DNA of 64,000 bases from Haematobacter genomosp. 1 (GTDB lineage Bacteria > Pseudomonadota > Alphaproteobacteria > Rhodobacterales > Rhodobacteraceae), in contig NZ_NIPW01000024.1 of NCBI RefSeq assembly GCF_002196855.1, positions 114,326 to 178,325 of the forward strand, written 5' to 3'. Of the stretch, positions 24,988 to 32,837 are shown in pieces. The position numbers were made by a program, and so were the translations under genes. Numbering within the stretch: the first letter of the stretch is position 1; each line of letters starts with the position of its first letter. The notes beneath the pieces are model-generated. The model was not told the origin of the DNA and did no database searches. It was given only the letters and a program-made list of their open reading frames with translations.

Positions 24988-26562
24988 ATGTTGGTCCGTC
25001 TTCTCGCCACGGCAGGGGTGCTCGCCCTCAGCGCCGGGGCCGCTTCTGCCGAATACACGCTCACCATTCTGCATATCAACGACTTCCATGCCCGGTTCGA
25101 GCCGATCAACGGGTCCGATTCGACCTGCGGGGAAAAGGATGCGGCGGAGAACAAGTGTTTCGGCGGCATCGCCCGTCTGGTCACGGCGATAACGGATGCG
25201 CGGTCCCGGACCGCCAACTCGCTGCTGATCGATGCGGGCGACCAGTTTCAGGGCAGCCTGTTCTACAACCACTACAAGGGCAAGGTCTCGGCCGAGTTCA
25301 TGAATGCGCTCGGCTTCGAGGCGATGGCGGTGGGCAACCACGAGTTCGACGACGGCCCCCCGGAGCTTGTGCACTTCCTGGACGAGATTCGATTTCCGAT
25401 GGTCATGGCCAATGCCGACCTGAGCCGGGAGCCGCTGCTGAAGGGCCGTATCGCCAAATCGGTGGTGGTGGAGAAGGAGGGCGAGAAGATCGGGATCATC
25501 GGCCTCACCCCGCGCGACAACCCGGAACTGGCCAGCCCCGGGCCCAACATCATCTTCACGCCGCCCGCCGATGCAGTGCAGGCGGAAGTGGACACGCTCA
25601 CCGCGGCAGGCGTGAACAAGATCATCGTGCTCAGCCATTCCGGCTATGAGTTGGACAAGCAGATCGCGGCAGAGACAGCCGGCGTGGACGTGATTGTGGG
25701 GGGCCACAGCCATACGCTGCTTTCCAGCACCGACCCTGCCGCCGCCGGACCCTATCCGACGATGGTGAACGGCGTGCCGATCGTCACGGCCTATGCCTAT
25801 GGCAAGTATCTCGGGGAGCTGGCGGTCACGTTTGACGATGCGGGCAAGGTGATCTCCGCCTCCGGTGCGCCGCTTCTGCTGGATGCCGCGGTGGCGGAGG
25901 ATGCGCCTGCGCAACAGCGGCTGGCCGAGCTTGCCGTTCCGCTGGAGGAGCTGAAGGCCCGTGTCGTGGCAGCGAGCGAGGCGCCGATCGACGGTTCCCG
26001 CGATCACTGCCGTCAGCGGGAATGCGAGATGGGCACCCTCATCGCCGATGCGCAGCTCGACCGGGTGAAGGATCAGGGCATCACCATCAGCCTCGTCAAC
26101 GGCGGCGGTGTGCGCGCCTCCATCGACGCGGGCGATGTGACGATGGGTGAGGTGCTGACCGTGCTGCCCTTCCAGAACACGCTCGCCACGTTCCAGACCA
26201 CGGGGGCCACTGTCGTTTCCGCGCTGGAGAACGGCGTGAGCCAGCTCGATCAGGGGGCCGGGCGCTTCCTGCAGGTGGCCGGGCTGAAATATGCGTTCGA
26301 TCCTGCGCAACCGGCGGGCAGCCGCGTAAGTGACGTGCAGGTGCGGAACGGCGAGGGCTGGACCGCGATAGACCCTGCGGCCAGCTATGGTGTCGTGGTC
26401 AACAACTACGTCCGCAGCGGCGGCGACGGTTTCGCCATGTTCACGCAGGATGTCGCGAATGCCTATGATTTCGGGCCGGATCTGGCGGATGTGCTGGCGG
26501 AGTATCTGGCGAAGGAGGGGCCGTACAAACCTTACACCGACGGGCGCATCACGCGGAAATAG
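24988..26562 (+). CDS. Periplasmic 5'-nucleotidase / metallophosphoesterase (UshA family)
   Basis: 524 residues with a signal peptide (MLVRLLATAGVLALSAGAASA). The N-terminal metallophosphatase domain has all metal motifs: ILHINDFHARFE, DAGDQFQGS, VGNHEFDDGP, LSHSGYE and VGGHSHTLL. The C-terminal 5'-nucleotidase domain has LVNGGGVRASIDAGDVTMGEVLTVLPFQNTL and the substrate-stacking region near NNYVRSGGDGF. It dephosphorylates extracellular nucleotides to nucleosides, which could feed the salvage operon at 0.5-5.3 kb. Divergent from the DUF952 gene. Substrate range (5'-nucleotides, UDP-sugars) is not resolvable. Confidence 0.93.
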   Translation: MLVRLLATAGVLALSAGAASAEYTLTILHINDFHARFEPINGSDSTCGEKDAAENKCFGGIARLVTAITDARSRTANSLLIDAGDQFQGSLFYNHYKGKVSAEFMNALGFEAMAVGNHEFDDGPPELVHFLDEIRFPMVMANADLSREPLLKGRIAKSVVVEKEGEKIGIIGLTPRDNPELASPGPNIIFTPPADAVQAEVDTLTAAGVNKIIVLSHSGYELDKQIAAETAGVDVIVGGHSHTLLSSTDPAAAGPYPTMVNGVPIVTAYAYGKYLGELAVTFDDAGKVISASGAPLLLDAAVAEDAPAQQRLAELAVPLEELKARVVAASEAPIDGSRDHCRQRECEMGTLIADAQLDRVKDQGITISLVNGGGVRASIDAGDVTMGEVLTVLPFQNTLATFQTTGATVVSALENGVSQLDQGAGRFLQVAGLKYAFDPAQPAGSRVSDVQVRNGEGWTAIDPAASYGVVVNNYVRSGGDGFAMFTQDVANAYDFGPDLADVLAEYLAKEGPYKPYTDGRITRK

Positions 26563-26795
26563 ACGTGATCGTGGGCAGGTCGGGGCGGTTGCCTGAGTGC
26601 AGTTGCCACCCCGGTGCGAAGGCGCCTTTTGTTCGCATCGGGTGGCCGGGTGTGCCGTTCTCCGCGGCGATGGCCATGGCGACCGATGAAGCCCGCCCAT
26701 GGGGTCGCCCCTGTCCACGGTCGGTTTTCTGGGGGGAATGCCGGACTTCACCCTTGAGCACCCCGCTGCCGGATGCTATCTCTCGCCCCGCGCTC

Positions 26796-26869
26796 GCGGG
26801 TATGGTGTAGTGGTAGCGCCTCAGCCTTCCAAGCTGATGGGGCGGGTTCGATTCCCGCTACCCGCTCCA
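26796..26869 (+). tRNA. tRNA-Gly (anticodon UCC)
   Basis: 74 nt including an encoded CCA. The acceptor stem GCGGGTA pairs with TACCCGC; the anticodon arm TCAGC-CTTCCAA-GCTGA presents TCC at positions 34-36; the T arm is GCGGG-TTCGATT-CCCGC. It lies in the gap after the 5'-nucleotidase gene. Confidence 0.97.
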
Positions 26870-27144
26870 ATTCGCCTCCGGGCCATGGCGTATTTCCCAA
26901 TAAATACCGTCGCTTGGGTCTCATCGCGATGCAGATTGAAGCACACGGGGGTCCACGCGTTGAAGCACACGGGGGTCCACGCGCCGAAACTGGCCGCTCT
27001 TCTCGGTTCGACGTTCGAGCTGGGGCCGCACCGGCCGCTTCAGAATTCCTGCTCAGATGCGGGCAGGTGTGGCGCCTGGCATCCCGTCTGCACTGGTCAT
27101 TGTTCAGTGCCGCTTTGAAGATGTTTCATTTGCAGGATGGCGGC
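26870..27144. other. Gap downstream of tRNA-Gly; no gene seen
   Basis: Apart from the 24-bp tandem duplication at 26936-26983 nothing is recognisable. No copy of the tRNA 3' end was found downstream, so there is no evidence of an integrated element. Confidence 0.5.
26936..26983. repeat. Perfect 24-bp tandem duplication
   Basis: The unit TTGAAGCACACGGGGGTCCA followed by CGCG occurs twice head-to-tail with no mismatch (26936-26959 and 26960-26983), about 65 bp after tRNA-Gly. Confidence 0.9.
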
Positions 27145-27888
27145 TTAATGCTCCGCCTCATCCTGACGCGGCGGAGGAAATTCCTCCTGCGCCCGGTTTG
27201 GCAGATATTTCGCCTGCCAGTCCGCAAGACGTGTGACGAAATCCGCCTTGACCCGACATATGTCCGGCTGTCCCGTTCTGATCGAACAGGAGAAGGTGAT
27301 CGCTGCGAAGGCAAGCCGTTGGGCCAGTTCTTCGCTACAACTCCGCAGCACTCCGTAGTCTGAAAACGGACCTATGCGGGTTTCCCCTTCCGGAGAGATC
27401 AGGTGGAAACCGCCGGGGTTGGCATGCGCGGCTTGCTGGCAGAGCAGGTCGTAGGCCTGCGTGCGCTTCTTCTTGGTGTAGCCCGCAAGCTTATCCAGGC
27501 GGTCCCGCACTGCGCCGGGGCTGAAACGGTTCCTGCGTTCCTTGTCCGGGAGAGAAAGCCACGCATCCAGACTGCCGGGTTCTCTAGTGAACAGGAGAAG
27601 CAGGGACTGCACCTCAAACAGATCCCGAGCCATTGTCATGGCGGGCTGAAAATAACCGCAGCGGAGCAATCGCAGCGCTGACGCCCCGCTGTTGAAGCAG
27701 CGTATGCCAAGACGAAGCAGCGCGGTTTCATTGGCATCCCGTTCCGCATGCAGCGCGGGTATCCGCGACAGCAGGTCCAGCGAAGCATTGATGATCCCCA
27801 GGTGCTGCGACAGGTCCGGGTCGCTGGCGAGCATCCTGTCATGTGCGGCCACGATCACCCGCTCATCGACCAGAAACAGGTTTGTCAT
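27145..27888 (-). CDS. Helical protein of unknown function (DUF5677-like by eye)
   Basis: 247 residues; the ATG at 27888 has GGAGA a few bases upstream. No signal peptide or membrane segment. The sequence is mostly helical, with CFNSGASALRLLRCGYFQPAMTMARDLFEVQSLLLLFTREP in the middle and a conserved-looking KKKRTQAYDLLCQQAAHANPGGFHLI. The arrangement recalls the DUF5677 and related small-helical families found in abortive-infection or unknown contexts, but I do not recognise it. The local base composition is less GC-rich than its surroundings, and it stands alone next to a tRNA gene. A horizontally acquired orphan is possible. Confidence 0.6.
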   Translation of the reverse strand: MTNLFLVDERVIVAAHDRMLASDPDLSQHLGIINASLDLLSRIPALHAERDANETALLRLGIRCFNSGASALRLLRCGYFQPAMTMARDLFEVQSLLLLFTREPGSLDAWLSLPDKERRNRFSPGAVRDRLDKLAGYTKKKRTQAYDLLCQQAAHANPGGFHLISPEGETRIGPFSDYGVLRSCSEELAQRLAFAAITFSCSIRTGQPDICRVKADFVTRLADWQAKYLPNRAQEEFPPPRQDEAEH

Positions 27889-28091
27889 GCCATTCTCCGG
27901 TTTGTCCGGCGAAATATGCGGCTGCGGGCGTGGCGCAGCAAGCAGCGGGCTGGCAGTGCCCCAGCAGTGCATTGTTGCCGGTGGCAGTGTTGCGCAAGGA
28001 TCGGACAATCGGGAATCCGCGAGCAGAAACAACGGGCTTGGCCGAAGTCATGTTCTGCGAATGAGACGCATTCATAACATCATGTTTTCGC

Positions 28092-28119
28092 TTGACTATT
28101 TATTGTTCAACGGTATTTT
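28092..28119 (+). promoter_or_regulatory. Sigma-70-type promoter of mntP
   Basis: TTGACT (28092-28097), 16-bp spacer, TATTTT (28114-28119). A start site around 28125 would place the riboswitch at the very 5' end of the transcript. Confidence 0.7.
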
Positions 28120-28121
28120 CC

Positions 28122-28278
28122 CCGCCATCGGGGAGTAGCGACTGCCGGTTTCCGGCAGGGGCGCGTCAACAGGCTCGCGGGGGATCCGCGTGGCGCGTCC
28201 AGCCCAGCGGGCCTTGCAAGACCGTGGCGTGGGACTCTGCGGGCGGGGTCTGTCCATCGCCCGGCTGGCCCAGGAGAG
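28122..28278 (+). ncRNA. yybP-ykoY manganese riboswitch upstream of mntP
   Basis: The leader carries the conserved pieces of the yybP-ykoY motif in order: GGGGAGTAG (28130-28138), a perfect CTGCCGG-TTT-CCGGCAG hairpin (28142-28158), and GTCAACA (28165-28171), closed by GC-rich 3' helices ending near the mntP ribosome site. The downstream gene encodes a Mn exporter, the best-known target of this riboswitch, so Mn2+ would be expected to turn expression on. The 3' boundary and switching helix are estimated. Confidence 0.82.
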
Positions 28279-28283
28279 TTCCC

Positions 28284-28835
28284 ATGTCCCCGATGACCAT
28301 CGGTCTGCTTGCTGTTTCCATGTCCGTGGATGCGTTTATCGCCTCATTGGGCAAAGGTGCAGCGGAACGGCGGCCCAGCTTCGGCCACGCGCTTCGCACC
28401 GGCGCGATCTTCGGCACCGTGGAGGCGATTACACCGATCCTCGGCTGGGCGTTGGGCATCGCGGCCAGTCAGTATGTGGAGGCGGTGGATCATTGGATCG
28501 CTTTCGCACTGCTGGGCGCGGTCGGTGTCCATATGGCGCTTCAGGCCTTCTCGCCGGAGGAGCGATCGGCAGGCACGTCGGGATGGGCGGTCATCGCGAC
28601 GGCCATCGGCACCTCCATCGACGCCATGGCGGTAGGGGTGTCGCTCGCCTTTCTGCAGGTGAACATCCTGGTCGTAGCGCTTTGCATCGGTCTTGCGACG
28701 ATGGTGATGAGTTCCACGGGGATCCTCGCGGGACGGTTCCTGGGCCGCCGCTTCGGGCGGGTGATGGAAGTCGCCGGGGGGCTGGCGCTGATCGGGTTGG
28801 GGAGCGTCATCCTGTTTGAACATCTCGCCGTCTGA
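28284..28835 (+). CDS. mntP: Manganese efflux pump MntP
   Basis: 183 residues; the ATG at 28284 has AGGAGAG five bases upstream. Six hydrophobic segments arranged as two inverted halves; the first starts [20 protein letters not shown] and the second [19 protein letters not shown], both with the conserved membrane Asp that defines the MntP (DUF204) family. It exports Mn2+ across the inner membrane and protects against Mn excess. The upstream yybP-ykoY riboswitch independently supports this. Monocistronic; the next feature is a tRNA on the other strand. Confidence 0.95.
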   Translation: MSPMTIGLLAVSMSVDAFIASLGKGAAERRPSFGHALRTGAIFGTVEAITPILGWALGIAASQYVEAVDHWIAFALLGAVGVHMALQAFSPEERSAGTSGWAVIATAIGTSIDAMAVGVSLAFLQVNILVVALCIGLATMVMSSTGILAGRFLGRRFGRVMEVAGGLALIGLGSVILFEHLAV

Positions 28836-29180
28836 CCACGTGGTCGATCGGATGTCGCGGGTCGGAGGGTTTCGCGGAAGCAGCCCGACCTGCCGCACGC
28901 AGGCGTAAGCCTGCGGGCCGCGCCAATCGACAGTCATCTGTGGACGGGGCGACGCCCTTTGCCCGCGCTGTTCCGCCGGAACCTGTGCTTCCGGTCAGGT
29001 CGGACCGCCGGAGGCGCTGCCCGAGAGGTGGGCGGAGATTCAAATCCGAACTTTCATCTGGAAACCCAAGACCCGCGGGCGTGATCTCGGCTGAACCGAA
29101 GGCCAGACGTGCCGAACCGCGCCACGAGACAATTCCGTGACGCAAAAAGGTAAATTTGCCTGGAACTTGCAAAGGAAAAT
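28836..29180. other. Gap between mntP and tRNA-Arg; nothing recognised
   Basis: 345 bp with no plausible gene, hairpin-plus-T-run terminator or repeat that I can see. Confidence 0.4.
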
Positions 29181-29257
29181 TGGCGCACCCGAAGAGATTC
29201 GAACTCCTGACCCCCAGATTCGTAGTCTGGTGCTCTATCCAGCTGAGCTACGGGTGC
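29181..29257 (-). tRNA. tRNA-Arg (anticodon ACG)
   Basis: 77 nt with encoded CCA. Read leftward from 29257: acceptor GCACCCG pairing with CGGGTGC, D arm GCTCAGCTGGATAGAGC, anticodon arm CCAGA-CTACGAA-TCTGG with ACG at 34-36, T arm AGGAG-TTCGAAT-CTCTT (one wobble). This is the CGN-reading tRNA-Arg whose A34 is edited to inosine. Confidence 0.97.
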
Positions 29258-29313
29258 GCTGTGGGGGCATGTACCGCCCTGTGCGGGGGGATGCAAGGGA
29301 GAAAGTGAAGAAG

Positions 29314-30729
29314 TTATTGCGCCGCGGTTTCGACCTGCACGCTGCCGCGGGGCAGGCGGATGATGAACTCGGTGCCTTCCTCGTCGCTGCGGACAAGTTC
29401 CAGCCGCCCGCCGTGGCCGCGGACCAGTTCAGCGGAGATGGCGAGCCCAAGACCGAAGCCGCCCTTTCGCGCACCGCCCTGAAACGGGGTGAACAGGAAC
29501 TCCCGTGCCTTCTGCGGCAGGCCGGGGCCGGTGTCCCCCACGCGGATGAACCACTCGACCTCATCCTCCCCGGCGCTGACCTCGATGACACCGGGCTGGC
29601 CGGTGGCCTCGATCGCCTGCCGGGCGTTGCGGATGAGGTTGGACAGCACGCGGTGAAGCTGCTCGGGGTCGGCGCGCAGCCACAATGTGGGCGGTACGTC
29701 GTTCAGGAAGGTGATCTGGCCGCCAGCCGCCTCATCCGCCATCGTCTCGCTTTCAAGAATCTCGGACACCGTGCGGATCAGCGGGAATCGGGTAAGGCTG
29801 GGCGGCGGCTCCTCTGCCCGGCCGAAGGCCAGCGTGCTTTCACACAGGTTGATCGCGCGGGAGAGGGAGCCCACGAGCTTCGGCGCTGCCCGCTGCACGG
29901 CAGGGTCTTCGGAGCTTTCCATGCGGTCGGCGAAGAGCTGCGCGGCGGTCAGGATGTTGCGCAGGTCATGGCTGATCCGGGCCACCGCTCCGCCGAGCTG
30001 GGCAAGCCGGTCCTTCTGGCGCAGCGCCTGGGTCAGCTGCGTCTGCATGGAGCGGAGGGCCACTTCCGCCTCACGGATTTCCCGCACGCCCCGACTGGAC
30101 GGCTCGATGATGAGCCGCGCATCCTCCGGCGCCTCCGCATAGGCGGTGACATGCTGGATCAGGTGGCGGATCGGGCGTAGCAGCAGCCGGCTCACCGCCG
30201 CGAACAACAACACCGCCGTCACCACGGAGAACACGGCGGAGAGCAGGAGGATGCGCAGCCCGTAGTCCACCATCGCCTTGCGCATCGGCTCCGTTTCCGT
30301 CGTCACCTCGATCAGCAGGCCCGCGTCGTGCACCGGATTGCCGATCACGCGGATGATGCGGTTGTCCCGCTCCAGCAGAACGGAGAGCGAGTCGCGGATG
30401 AGCTGGAAGGGGCCTGCCTCCCGCAGGTCATAGGTGCCGTAGATCGGCTGGGTGATGGGGGAGGACAGAACGAGCTGGCGCACCTCGTCCCGGCGGAGGA
30501 CCACGTTCATCACTCCCGCGGTGGCCAGCAGTTCCTTTTCCAGCGATTCGTCCAGCACATCGTCGCTGGCCAGAACGGAGAGCGCAGCGATCTGCGCCCG
30601 CTCCAGCCGGAGATGCAGATAATCCACCCGATAACGCGCGATGGAGGGGACGAGGATCAGCACCTCGGCCAGCAGCACGAACAGCGTCGTGACGAGGAGG
30701 AATCGGCCGGAGAGGGAGTTCAACACCAT
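29314..30729 (-). CDS. Orphan sensor histidine kinase
   Basis: 471 residues. The first membrane segment (FLLVTTLFVLLAEVLILV, ~10-27) and second (ILLLSAVFSVVTAVLLFAAV, ~165-184) frame a periplasmic sensor of ~135 residues. A HAMP-like linker (LLRPIRHLIQHVTAYAEAPED) follows, then the H-box ARISHDLRNILTAAQLF with the phosphorylated His, and an ATPase domain with NLIRNARQAIEA (N box), VGDTGPGLP (G1) and GGFGLGLAISAELV (G2). All catalytic boxes are intact. No response regulator is encoded nearby, so its partner and signal are unknown. It is divergent from rpmH; tRNA-Arg lies downstream on the same strand. Confidence 0.92.
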   Translation of the reverse strand: MVLNSLSGRFLLVTTLFVLLAEVLILVPSIARYRVDYLHLRLERAQIAALSVLASDDVLDESLEKELLATAGVMNVVLRRDEVRQLVLSSPITQPIYGTYDLREAGPFQLIRDSLSVLLERDNRIIRVIGNPVHDAGLLIEVTTETEPMRKAMVDYGLRILLLSAVFSVVTAVLLFAAVSRLLLRPIRHLIQHVTAYAEAPEDARLIIEPSSRGVREIREAEVALRSMQTQLTQALRQKDRLAQLGGAVARISHDLRNILTAAQLFADRMESSEDPAVQRAAPKLVGSLSRAINLCESTLAFGRAEEPPPSLTRFPLIRTVSEILESETMADEAAGGQITFLNDVPPTLWLRADPEQLHRVLSNLIRNARQAIEATGQPGVIEVSAGEDEVEWFIRVGDTGPGLPQKAREFLFTPFQGGARKGGFGLGLAISAELVRGHGGRLELVRSDEEGTEFIIRLPRGSVQVETAAQ

Positions 30730-30764
30730 GCGAAGCGCCTGCCCCCGGTCGCAGCCCGACGCCG

Positions 30765-30787
30765 CCGGGGATTTTTCCCGGTTTTTT
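30765..30787 (+). terminator. Terminator-like hairpin plus T6 (plus strand) between divergent genes
   Basis: CCGGGGA, loop TTT, TTCCCGG (seven pairs including one G-U), then TTTTTT at 30782-30787. No plus-strand gene ends here: the histidine kinase gene starts to the left on the other strand and rpmH lies to the right. It may stop antisense transcription entering the rpmH promoter region. Confidence 0.5.
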
Positions 30788-30859
30788 CACAGCTGCGCGA
30801 CAGGATAAAGCGGAAAGCGACCTTGCGGCATCTCTCGGCGGGGGAGAGCGACGCCCGGA

Positions 30860-30888
30860 TTGACTTCCTGCCGCTTTCCGCCTATTGG
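30860..30888 (+). promoter_or_regulatory. Probable promoter of rpmH-rnpA
   Basis: TTGACT (30860-30865), 17-bp spacer, TATTGG (30883-30888). The -35 box is good and the -10 box moderate; located 84 bp before the rpmH start, as expected for a ribosomal protein gene. Confidence 0.55.
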
Positions 30889-30971
30889 GCTGGCTTCGAA
30901 CAACCCCGGCCTTCGAATCCGCGCGTTTTGCGGGTTTGGGTCGCATGACAGACGACGAACGGAGTGCCGCG

Positions 30972-31109
30972 ATGAGCAAACGTACTTTCCAGCCGAGCAA
31001 CCTGGTCCGCAAGCGCCGGCACGGGTTCCGCGCCCGCATGGCGACCAAAGGGGGCCAGCGCGTCCTCAACGCGCGGCGCGCCCGTGGCCGGAAGGTCCTC
31101 TCGGCGTAA
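30972..31109 (+). CDS. rpmH: 50S ribosomal protein L34
   Basis: 45 residues, beginning [20 protein letters not shown] and ending GRKVLSA, which is the whole conserved L34 sequence with one extra residue (Ser2) against the usual 44. Highly basic, part of the large ribosomal subunit. ATG at 30972 follows GGAG at 30961-30964. First gene of the rpmH-rnpA-yidD group. Confidence 0.98.
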   Translation: MSKRTFQPSNLVRKRRHGFRARMATKGGQRVLNARRARGRKVLSA

Positions 31110-31135
31110 GCCGGGACGACCCTGAGGTCAGAGAC

Positions 31136-31678
31136 ATGACGCCGCCGGAACCCGGTCAGGACGGCCTTGTCGCCGAACCTGATGGGGGGACGGCGGCGGT
31201 TTCGTCTGTGGACCAGGCTGCTGTGGACCCGGCTGCGGGCGGGCGGGCGCAGGAGCCTCTTGATCAGCACACCCGCCAGCACACCGGGTTCAGTATTCTG
31301 AAGCTTCGCGCGGATTTCCTGCGCGCGGCGCAGGCCCGCCGTCAGGCGACCTCCGGTTTCCTGCTTCAGGCCCGCCGCCGGGCGGAGGGAGAGCCGGGGG
31401 AGGGGATCCGCGTCGGGTTCACCTGCTCCAAGAAGGTTGGCAATGCCGTCGCTCGCAACCGCGCCAAACGGCGGCTCCGCGCCCTCGCGCGCGAGCGGCT
31501 GCCGCTGATCGGGCGCGAGGGATGGGATTACGTGCTGGTCGGGCGGCCGGGCGTGACGACGGATCGGCCCTTTGCCGATCTGCTGTCCGATCTCGACGCG
31601 GCCATCGCCTCTGTCCATCGCGCCTCTGTCCACCGCGAAGGGCCGCGACCGGAGAGGCGGGAAAGGCGGCCAAAGTGA
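31136..31678 (+). CDS. rnpA: Ribonuclease P protein component, with N-terminal extension
   Basis: 180 residues from the ATG at 31136; the usual size is ~120. The protein subunit assists RNase P RNA in maturing tRNA 5' ends. The core carries the family signature [26 protein letters not shown] (RNR motif) and the start of the domain, [27 protein letters not shown]. Residues 1-50 are acidic, Ala/Gly/Pro-rich and look disordered. Internal starts (for example the GTGs before residue 50) cannot be excluded. The stop overlaps yidD by GTGA. Confidence 0.93.
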   Translation: MTPPEPGQDGLVAEPDGGTAAVSSVDQAAVDPAAGGRAQEPLDQHTRQHTGFSILKLRADFLRAAQARRQATSGFLLQARRRAEGEPGEGIRVGFTCSKKVGNAVARNRAKRRLRALARERLPLIGREGWDYVLVGRPGVTTDRPFADLLSDLDAAIASVHRASVHREGPRPERRERRPK

Positions 31679-31911
31679 CGCCGCTCGCGCATGTGGTGGC
31701 ACTGCCGGTCCGGGCCTACCGGCTGCTGATTTCGCCGTGGCTGGGCCAGTCCTGCCGGTTTCAGCCGACCTGTTCCGCCTATGCGCTGGAGGCGCTGGAG
31801 CGGCATGGCGGGCTGCGCGGCGGCTGGCTGACGCTCCGCCGCCTTCTTCGTTGTCACCCGTGGGGCGGGTCGGGTTATGATCCCGTGCCGCCCGCAAGAA
31901 GGGACCGCTGA
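31675..31911 (+). CDS. yidD: Membrane protein insertion efficiency factor
   Basis: 78 residues with a GTG start overlapping the rnpA stop. It has the complete YidD signature: an amphipathic N-terminus ([32 protein letters not shown]) and [17 protein letters not shown] at the end, with the three conserved Cys residues. It works beside the YidC insertase at the inner membrane. The usual next gene, yidC, is not here; ttcA follows directly, its ATG overlapping the yidD stop by one base. Confidence 0.96.
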   Translation: MTPLAHVVALPVRAYRLLISPWLGQSCRFQPTCSAYALEALERHGGLRGGWLTLRRLLRCHPWGGSGYDPVPPARRDR

Positions 31912-32780
31912 TGCTGGACGAGGCCGACGACATCCATCCGCTGTTCCACGGCGCCCCGCAGAGCACGGAGTTCCGCAAGCTCCGCAAACGTCTCGTACGC
32001 GAGGTGCGCGAGGCGATCGACGCCTATGGCATGATCGAGCGCGGCGCGCGCTGGCTCGTCTGTCTGTCGGGGGGCAAGGACAGCTACACGATGCTCGCGA
32101 TCCTGCACGAGCTGCAATGGCGCGGCCTGTTGCCCGTCGATCTGCTCGCCTGCAACCTCGATCAGGGCCAGCCCGGATTTCCCGCGACGGTGCTGCCGGA
32201 GTTTCTGTCGCGCATGGGCGTGCCGCACCGGATCGAATATGCCGATACCTATTCCATCGTGATGGACAAGGTGCCGCAGGGCCGGACGATGTGCGCACTC
32301 TGCTCCCGCCTCCGGCGCGGCAACCTCTACCGCGTCGCGCGGGAGGAAGGATGTTCGGCGGTCGTTCTGGGACATCACCGGGACGACATCCTGGAGACGT
32401 TCTTCATGAACCTCTTTCACGGCGGGCGGCTGGCCACCATGCCGCCGAAGCTGCTGAACGAGGATGGCGACCTGTTCGTCTATCGCCCTCTGTCCTTCGT
32501 GGCGGAGGCGGATTGCGAGAAATTCGCCCGTGCCATGAACTATCCGATCATCCCCTGCGACCTCTGCGGGTCGCAGGACGGGTTGCAGCGCCAGCAGGTG
32601 AAGCAGATCCTCGACGGGTGGGAGGCGCGTTCGCCGGGCCGGCGGCAGGTGATGTTCCGCGCCCTGATGAACGCCCGCCCCTCGCATCTGCTGGACCCGG
32701 CGCTCTTCGATTTCGCGGGGCTGTCCCGCGGCGCGGAGCCTGCGGAAGCGGACCCGGCCATCCCCCGTCTTGCCGACTGA
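31911..32780 (+). CDS. ttcA: tRNA 2-thiocytidine(32) synthetase
   Basis: 289 residues. It thiolates C32 of certain tRNAs using ATP and an iron-sulfur cluster. The PP-loop is [12 protein letters not shown] near residue 46, and the two Cys residues of the central [14 protein letters not shown] plus the later IPCDLCGSQ bind the cluster. [20 protein letters not shown] is also typical. The start is coupled to yidD (TGATG). All motifs are intact. Confidence 0.93.
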   Translation: MLDEADDIHPLFHGAPQSTEFRKLRKRLVREVREAIDAYGMIERGARWLVCLSGGKDSYTMLAILHELQWRGLLPVDLLACNLDQGQPGFPATVLPEFLSRMGVPHRIEYADTYSIVMDKVPQGRTMCALCSRLRRGNLYRVAREEGCSAVVLGHHRDDILETFFMNLFHGGRLATMPPKLLNEDGDLFVYRPLSFVAEADCEKFARAMNYPIIPCDLCGSQDGLQRQQVKQILDGWEARSPGRRQVMFRALMNARPSHLLDPALFDFAGLSRGAEPAEADPAIPRLAD

Positions 32781-32837
32781 CCTTGCCCCGCTCCCCGCCC
32801 GGCGCATATGCGGAAAGGGCAACGAAAAGGGAGCGGC

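Noticed and set aside
26796..28080. Integrated element at tRNA-Gly(UCC)
   Set aside because: No integrase gene and no direct repeat of the tRNA 3' end downstream; only one orphan gene.
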